This document shows positions 6,501 through 9,966 of a DNA stretch of 9,966 bases, one piece after another. A model generated the notes under the pieces. It worked only from the letters and a program-made list of their open reading frames with translations. It searched no databases and had not been told where the DNA came from. The translations under genes were made by a program, and so were the position numbers. Origin of the DNA: Propionibacteriaceae bacterium. GTDB lineage: Bacteria > Actinomycetota > Actinomycetes > Propionibacteriales > Propionibacteriaceae. Numbering within the stretch: position 1 is the first letter of the stretch; each line of letters starts with the position of its first letter. The DNA is taken from assembly GCA_031255975.1 (NCBI GenBank), contig JAIRRM010000100.1:1-9966 (forward strand), given 5' to 3'.

Positions 6501-7250
6501 ATGAGCCAAATCCAAACGGTGCCTCCGCTGCGTCGCCGGGGTTTGCTGCCCCGCGTGGCTTCCCTCGTCATCGGCATCGGCGGTGCCGTCGCTATCGCCG
6601 GGGCAATTGTCGTGGTGTTCGAGACGCTTGGCCCGCAACCGGTTCCGGTGATGCGGTTGACGTCGCTTCCGCCAAAACAGGAATACCGGCCAGAGCAGAC
6701 GGATGACACCGGCCCTGCCACGGCACCCGACGCGACAGCGGTTGACCCGGATCAGAGCCGTAGCCCCTGGTCTGATGAACCCGGCAGCGGCGCGGCTGAT
6801 GGGGTGCTTCCCGCCGGAGTGAGCGTGTTTGATGACGAATACCCCGGCGTAACCAATCTGAATCCCAAACTGCTGCAAGCTTTACGCGAAGCGGCCCTGG
6901 ACGCCGCCGACTACGGCGTTCCGTTTTACGTCACCAGCGGCTGGCGCTCCCCCAAGTATCAAGAGCAGTTGCTACAGGAGGCGATCATCGAATACGGCTC
7001 GGTAACTGAAGCCGCTCGATGGGTCGCCACCGCGGACACTTCCCTTCATGTGCGGGGAAATGCGGTCGATATTGGCGATTATGAGGCGATGGCATGGCTG
7101 GAGCACTACGGTGCCAACTACGGCCTGTGTCGGAGCTACAGCAACGAGCCATGGCATTACGAGTTACGCCCCGAGGCGCTCAAGCATGGTTGCCCCCAGA
7201 TGTATCCCGATCCCACCGCCGACCCCAGGCTACAAAATGGCGACCAATGA
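6501..7250 (+). CDS. Membrane-anchored VanY-like D-alanyl-D-alanine carboxypeptidase (M15)
   Basis: A zinc peptidase expected to trim the terminal D-Ala from peptidoglycan stem peptides outside the membrane. It has 249 aa. A basic N-terminus (RRRGLLPR) precedes one membrane span (about 20-40) with no lipobox or clear signal cleavage, so it is probably a type II anchored protein. An acidic, Pro-rich linker covers 60-105 and the catalytic domain about 112-235. Seen: SGWRS (146-150), the zinc motif TSLHVRGNAVDIG with His183 and Asp190, and EPWHYE with catalytic Glu216 and zinc ligand His219, the M15B set. Three cysteines are present in all; Cys210 and Cys231 could pair. An in-frame TGA at 6495 precludes an earlier start; no Shine-Dalgarno is visible. 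It is divergent from the regulator, suggesting envelope-responsive control (inference). Confidence 0.92.
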   Translation: MSQIQTVPPLRRRGLLPRVASLVIGIGGAVAIAGAIVVVFETLGPQPVPVMRLTSLPPKQEYRPEQTDDTGPATAPDATAVDPDQSRSPWSDEPGSGAADGVLPAGVSVFDDEYPGVTNLNPKLLQALREAALDAADYGVPFYVTSGWRSPKYQEQLLQEAIIEYGSVTEAARWVATADTSLHVRGNAVDIGDYEAMAWLEHYGANYGLCRSYSNEPWHYELRPEALKHGCPQMYPDPTADPRLQNGDQ

Positions 7251-7376
7251 TTGGGATTTGTGGCCGCCCGACGTGACTCCGCCACGGTGATTGTCTGCGT
7301 CGGCTCCGTCTCCCCGGCCCTACCCATTACCTTCCCGCCTAGACCCCTGTCTCCATCCCAAATCACCAGCCGTAAG

Positions 7377-7439
7377 TGCATCCAACGGCAGAGAATTGCA
7401 GCCACCTCTATTGCCATTGCAGTTTTCTGCAATCCAACG
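7377..7439. repeat. Cluster of ATTGC and TCCAACG repeats with a perfect hairpin
   Basis: ATTGCAG occurs at 7395-7401 and 7416-7422, with ATTGC also at 7410-7414. The second ATTGCAG pairs with CTGCAAT at 7427-7433 across a TTTT loop, giving a perfect 7-bp stem. The whole is bracketed by TGCATCCAACG (7377-7387) and TGCAATCCAACG (7428-7439). The cluster lies 75-140 bp before the Excalibur start and looks like a multi-site operator; a hairpin without a T-tail is a poor terminator. Confidence 0.6.
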
Positions 7440-7506
7440 CATGTATACCAAAACTGACTAATGCGGGATACTCTTGACGGCAGGATAAATCTCGCACACG
7501 TTGATT

Positions 7507-7510
7507 GGAG
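7507..7510 (+). promoter_or_regulatory. Shine-Dalgarno of the Excalibur gene
   Basis: GGAG lies 5 nt before ATG 7516 and supports that start. Confidence 0.55.
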
Positions 7511-7515
7511 ACTAA

Positions 7516-8073
7516 ATGGCTCCCGCTCAGAAATCACCCGGGATTCTGGCACTGCTGTTTGGCCTGGTAGTTGCCGGTGTGATGTGGCTCATACGTTCCG
7601 CTCCCACACCAATCAAGATCGGTGTCGGCACACTGCTAGCCGCCATACTGGTCACTGGGGCAGTCAATTCATCGTCTGACACGCCCACACCACCAGGGAA
7701 TACGCACACGACTACGACCAGTACCACGCGCACCACCACGACCAGTACCACGCGCACCACCACACTCGTGCCGACGACAAGCGCCCCCGTAGAAGCGGCA
7801 GTGAACAAACCCACACAAACCTCACAACCTGCTGCTACCACCACGCGACCCCAGCAAGCCAACGAACAGAGCACCGCACCTCAGCAGACTTCAACCACCA
7901 CAACTACTCAGGCACCCCAGACGACCGCTCCGCCTCCCCCGCCGCCTCCGGCTGACGTGTACTACCCGAACTGCGCTGCGGCCCGAGACGCCGGAGCCGC
8001 GCCGCTCCGTATTGGAGATCCAGGATACCGCGAGGAACTCGACAGAGATCGTGATGGCATCGCCTGTGAGTAA
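7516..8073 (+). CDS. Membrane protein with Thr-rich stalk and C-terminal Excalibur domain
   Basis: A 185-aa protein. Two hydrophobic spans (about 9-26 and 34-50) joined by a short RSAPTPIK turn imply a hairpin anchor with both ends on the same side. A long Thr/Pro/Gln-rich low-complexity stalk (about 53-146) follows, with TTTTSTTR repeats and a seven-proline run. The last 37 residues are an Excalibur domain: YYPNCAAARDAGAAPLRIGDPGY, ending DRDRDGIACE at the stop. D176, D178 and D180 form the DxDxDG calcium-type loop, and C153 and C184 the usual cysteine pair. Excalibur domains are extracellular calcium-binding modules often found on cell-surface proteins and nucleases; no enzyme domain is present here. 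The stalk may be O-glycosylated (inference). Codon use is ACC-biased because of the stalk. It lies downstream of the peptidase with its own upstream region. Confidence 0.93.
   Translation: MAPAQKSPGILALLFGLVVAGVMWLIRSAPTPIKIGVGTLLAAILVTGAVNSSSDTPTPPGNTHTTTTSTTRTTTTSTTRTTTLVPTTSAPVEAAVNKPTQTSQPAATTTRPQQANEQSTAPQQTSTTTTTQAPQTTAPPPPPPPADVYYPNCAAARDAGAAPLRIGDPGYREELDRDRDGIACE
7714..7761 (+). repeat. Perfect 24-bp tandem repeat in the stalk
   Basis: Two adjacent identical 24-bp units (7714-7737 and 7738-7761) encode the repeated Thr-rich octad (TTSTTRTT) in the Excalibur protein. Perfect identity and a multiple-of-three period mean slippage would lengthen or shorten the stalk in frame. Confidence 0.9.
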
Positions 8074-8135
8074 GGATCCCCGACCCCGATAGTCCGGATA
8101 GATTCCATAGCTGTTAGCAGAGCAGAAACCATCAC

Positions 8136-8160
8136 ACAAGGACAGCCTGTCTTGTTTTGT
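8136..8160 (+). terminator. Rho-independent terminator after the Excalibur gene
   Basis: ACAAGGACAG pairs with CTGTCTTGT (8147-8155), with one bulged G and a very tight loop, then TTTGT. The T-tail is on the plus strand, 62 nt after the Excalibur stop. The stem is only moderately GC-rich. Confidence 0.6.
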
Positions 8161-8418
8161 AAACCAGGAATATAGCCGCCGATTCGTGGTGCCTGTCGCT
8201 GGTAGCATGGCGGTCGCCCCTGGTAGCGCACCGGAGATAGTTTTGACAAAGGGACTCCGGAACGCAGGTATTACTGTCACTGACGGATTTACCGCAAGGA
8301 AGCGACAAATCCTGGGCGTGCGGTTCCCGCGAATGCGCGAAGTCTCGTCGTGCCGCCGTAGCCACCACCCACCGAAGCCCCCGGCCCCAGACTCGTCTGA
8401 CCCGACTCGACCCCTGGT
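8161..8418. other. Intergenic region between Excalibur gene and pyrB 3' end
   Basis: 258 nt between convergent genes. I find no tRNA-like T-loop and no protein I recognise in any frame. It holds TTGACA at 8243-8248 with a weak GGTATT 18 bp on, and an inverted repeat GGATTT/AAATCC (8285-8290, 8307-8312). A small hairpin CAGACTCGTCTG (8388-8399), about 20 nt past the pyrB stop, is the only terminator candidate for pyrB and is weak. Confidence 0.4.
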
Positions 8419-9477
8419 CTACCCTCGCAGCGTCGCTTTCCAGGGACGCTGTTTGGTGGTGAGTGTCACGGCGTCGATACCGACGCCGAGCGCGGTGAGG
8501 AAGATCGCCATTCGGACATTCAAGCCGTTGTCGGTTTGGTGGAAGATCGACAAGCCCGGCAGGTCGTCCACGTCGGGCGAGAGGTCGTACGAATCCGGGC
8601 GCGAATCGCGCGGTAACGGGTGCATCAGCACCACGTCCAGGTTGTCCGCTGCGGCAAGGATGTTGCGATTCAGCAGATCGCCGGTGGTGTTCGCCTGCGC
8701 CAACTCCTCGGTCATCCGTTCCCGCTGCACCCGCGTGGCATACACCGCGTCCACCCCGGACACGGCCTCGACGACGCTATCGTAGACGTTTACCGCGTGC
8801 CCACGCCGTATCGCGTACTGCGCCACGTTGTCCGGCAACTCCAGCGACGGTGGCGAGAACACCTGAAAAGTGACACGCGAGTAGAGGCTCATCAGCTTCA
8901 ACAGCGAATGCACGGTACGTCCGTATTTGAGGTCGCCAAGGATGGCGATACGGCAGCCGTCCACGCTCTTACCGCGCGCCGTGAGTTCCTTCTCCAGCGT
9001 GTACACATCCAGCAGCGCCTGGCTGGGATGCTCGCCAGCGCCGTCGCCAGCGTTGACAACCGGGACGACCGACGCCGCCGCGAACTGTGCCACCGATCCG
9101 GCTTCTGGGTGACGTACCACCAGCATGTCGGAGTAGCCGGAGACCACCCGGGCGGTGTCATGAATGGATTCGCCCTTTGCCATGGACGAGAACGTGAACC
9201 CTGTGGTGGTGGTCACCTCGCCGCCGAGACGTAAAAACGCCGACTCGAAACTGAGCCTGGTACGGGTGGACGGCTCGAAAAACAGCGAGCAGAGCATCGC
9301 TCCATCTAGCACGGTGCAGACGGCTTTACGTTTGGCGATTGGATCGACCGCGTCCGCCAGATCGAGTAGCCGCTTCAGCCTCGGCAAGTCGAACTGCGAC
9401 ACCGAGAGCAGGTGCCGCCCCTGCTCGAATGGCGGAAACTCGGGAGCATCTTGGGTGTCTGGGGGAGTGTCACTCAT
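8419..9477 (-). CDS. pyrB: Aspartate carbamoyltransferase catalytic chain
   Basis: Condenses carbamoyl phosphate with aspartate in pyrimidine synthesis; cytosolic. It has 352 aa from ATG 9477, chosen because AGGAGG lies 6 nt upstream; the GTG 14 codons earlier is unsupported. Carbamoyl-phosphate domain: FFEPSTRTRLSFES (66-79), the KGES loop with Lys101, Arg123-His124, and HPSQ (150-153). Aspartate domain: GDLKYGRTVHS (181-191) with Arg187, TRVQRER with Arg249 and Gln251, and HPLPR (286-290). HPLP, not HCLP, and the RVQ motif point to aspartate and not ornithine as substrate. It is longer than the E. coli chain: about 18 extra N-terminal residues and an insert after HPLPR (DSRPDSYDLSPD). I associate that insert with a longer PyrB subtype. 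No pyrR, pyrC, carA or pyrI lies nearby. Confidence 0.93.
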   Translation of the reverse strand: MSDTPPDTQDAPEFPPFEQGRHLLSVSQFDLPRLKRLLDLADAVDPIAKRKAVCTVLDGAMLCSLFFEPSTRTRLSFESAFLRLGGEVTTTTGFTFSSMAKGESIHDTARVVSGYSDMLVVRHPEAGSVAQFAAASVVPVVNAGDGAGEHPSQALLDVYTLEKELTARGKSVDGCRIAILGDLKYGRTVHSLLKLMSLYSRVTFQVFSPPSLELPDNVAQYAIRRGHAVNVYDSVVEAVSGVDAVYATRVQRERMTEELAQANTTGDLLNRNILAAADNLDVVLMHPLPRDSRPDSYDLSPDVDDLPGLSIFHQTDNGLNVRMAIFLTALGVGIDAVTLTTKQRPWKATLRG

Positions 9478-9483
9478 CGTCGG

Positions 9484-9489
9484 CCTCCT
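9484..9489 (-). promoter_or_regulatory. Shine-Dalgarno that decides the pyrB start
   Basis: A full AGGAGG on the minus strand lies 6 nt before ATG 9477, within pyrB's untranslated leader. It rules for this start over the upstream GTG at 9519. Confidence 0.8.
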
Positions 9490-9829
9490 GCTCGCTGATT
9501 CGGAGTCTGCGGCCACCACCTAGCAGGCGTGCGACCCAGACAACTCTAGTTCGCCTGTCGAGATGTGCCCCGACGACCCACCCGTGTTGTATGCCTCCTC
9601 TTTAGCGTCATTCCTCACCCTTCTCCTGTGCGCGCGCCCAACCGCGGAAAATGCAACGGGGTATCGAACTGTCGCCGCGACTCCCCGCAGTTGAATGGCA
9701 AACCTACGTATCGAAGGGTGTGCTAGCGGCGGCGTTGTGTAACTGCATAAAGGGTTCTTGTCGGGGTGGTGTGTTCTCTCGGGGGAGGAGTGGTGGAAAG
9801 GCGTGTCAGGCCAACGCTCACCAATGGCA
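9490..9829. other. Region upstream of pyrB without a supported gene
   Basis: About 340 nt. TAGAGT on the minus strand (9543-9548) is a TANNNT -10 candidate for pyrB, giving a leader of roughly 60 nt, but its -35 is poor. No PyrR-type or attenuator structure could be assigned. A small nested inverted repeat, AACTG/CAGTT around GTCGCCGCGAC, occupies 9667-9692. A 67-codon open frame from 9651 has no Shine-Dalgarno and runs into the repeat cluster, so I do not call it. Confidence 0.4.
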
Positions 9830-9904
9830 GGCCGGAATGACGGAGGACAGATAGATTCCGGCTCGGAGGCCGGAATGTCGGAAACGGGGCCGGAATGACG
9901 GAGG
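9830..9904. repeat. GGCCGGAATG repeat cluster with REP-like hairpin
   Basis: Three direct copies of GGCCGGAATG(A/T)CGGA occur at 9830-9846, 9868-9882 and 9888-9904; the first and third are identical over 17 nt. An inverted ATTCCGGC at 9855-9862 pairs with GCCGGAAT at 9869-9876 across a 6-nt loop, giving a perfect 8-bp stem. The arrangement resembles extragenic palindromic (REP-like) elements. No transposase is visible. Confidence 0.8.
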
Positions 9905-9914
9905 GGGGGGGGGG
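9903..9914 (+). repeat. Homopolymer of 12 G
   Basis: An uninterrupted run of twelve G directly abuts the third GGCCGGAATG copy. It is prone both to replication slippage and to sequencing error. No gene in the window spans it. Confidence 0.85.
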
Positions 9915-9949
9915 TAGTGGGGAGGTATGTCCAGGGTATCCGGAGTCTC

Positions 9950-9955
9950 TATACT
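9950..9955 (+). promoter_or_regulatory. -10-like TATACT near the right edge
   Basis: TATACT is one base from the TATAAT consensus and lies 11 nt from the window end. No TTGACA-like -35 stands 16-18 bp upstream. It may drive a gene beginning just outside, possibly leaderless; untestable here. Confidence 0.3.
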
Positions 9956-9966
9956 GTTCGTCCTTA

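Larger units (their letters stand above)
7251..7515. other. Intergenic region before the Excalibur gene
   Basis: 265 nt with no supported gene. The in-frame open stretch after the peptidase stop (7251-7457) has no start signal or recognisable protein. Its right half carries the repeat cluster listed separately. TACTCT at 7469-7474 is a possible -10 for the next gene, without a matching -35. I see no convincing terminator for the peptidase. Confidence 0.4.

Noticed and set aside
6414..6878. 155-codon N-terminal extension of the response regulator open frame
   Set aside because: It is antisense to the peptidase, reads as low-quality Arg/His-rich sequence, and the receiver domain begins exactly at the internal ATG 6413 with a -10 box 7 nt upstream.
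7251..7457. Small gene directly after the peptidase stop
   Set aside because: TTG start abutting the previous stop in the same frame, no ribosome site, and no domain-like sequence.
8161..8418. tRNA gene or attachment site
   Set aside because: No GGTTCGANNCC T-loop, anticodon arm or acceptor pairing could be assembled.
8186..8785. 199-codon plus-strand open frame
   Set aside because: Most of it is antisense to pyrB; the non-overlapping part has no Shine-Dalgarno or recognisable domain.
9478..9519. GTG 9519 as the pyrB start
   Set aside because: It would place a perfect AGGAGG inside the coding sequence; ATG 9477 sits 6 nt after that site.
9651..9854. 67-aa open frame with several cysteines
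   Set aside because: No Shine-Dalgarno, low-complexity G-rich coding, and it ends inside the extragenic repeat cluster.
9830..9904. CRISPR array
   Set aside because: Repeat spacings are 38 and 20 bp with unequal short intervals and an inverted copy; there are no uniform spacers or cas genes.

Overview
The window is GC-rich, densely coding DNA with actinobacterial-style proteins. The best evidence for Actinomycetota is gene order: prephenate dehydratase (pheA, +), a membrane 'septum formation' protein (-), then seryl-tRNA synthetase (serS, +). From memory, Mycobacterium tuberculosis has the same relationship among pheA, Rv3835 and serS. Leaderless-looking starts, a Pro/Tyr-rich cytosolic tail before a single membrane span, an Excalibur protein and a CutR-like response regulator fit too. 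Genus cannot be fixed from the sequence alone.

Layout. 1-891: 3' part of pheA. 1012-2634 (-): 540-aa single-pass membrane protein with an 8-residue PY repeat tail, two tandem four-cysteine Septum_form-like domains and a C-terminal beta-rich domain. 2635-3154: divergent intergenic region with a 39-nt imperfect direct repeat and a strong hairpin. 3155-4429: serS, apparently leaderless. 4430-4614: convergent gap with diverged repeats, one overlapping the end of the next gene. 4615-6413 (-): OmpR-type response regulator overlapping by 8 nt a sensor kinase whose ATPase domain is broken by two single-base frameshifts. 6501-7250 (+): membrane-anchored VanY-like D,D-carboxypeptidase, divergent from the regulator. 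7516-8073 (+): two-span membrane protein with a Thr-rich stalk and C-terminal Excalibur domain, preceded by a cluster of short repeats. 8419-9477 (-): aspartate carbamoyltransferase (pyrB) with no other pyr gene nearby. 9478-9966: no convincing gene; it holds a GCCGGAAT repeat cluster with a REP-like hairpin, a 12-G tract and a -10-like box at the edge.

How they may work together. pheA, serS and pyrB are housekeeping (phenylalanine, Ser-tRNA, pyrimidines). The middle looks like a cell-envelope module: a two-component system facing a peptidoglycan peptidase, followed by a surface-exposed Excalibur protein. The link is inferred from position; no shared operator was proven. If the kinase frameshifts are real, the response regulator is an orphan here, which would change that reading.

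I see no tRNA, rRNA, CRISPR array, transposase or phage gene. The most checkable oddities are the doubly frameshifted kinase, the duplicated Septum_form architecture, the repeats flanking serS, and the repeat/poly-G cluster at the right end.
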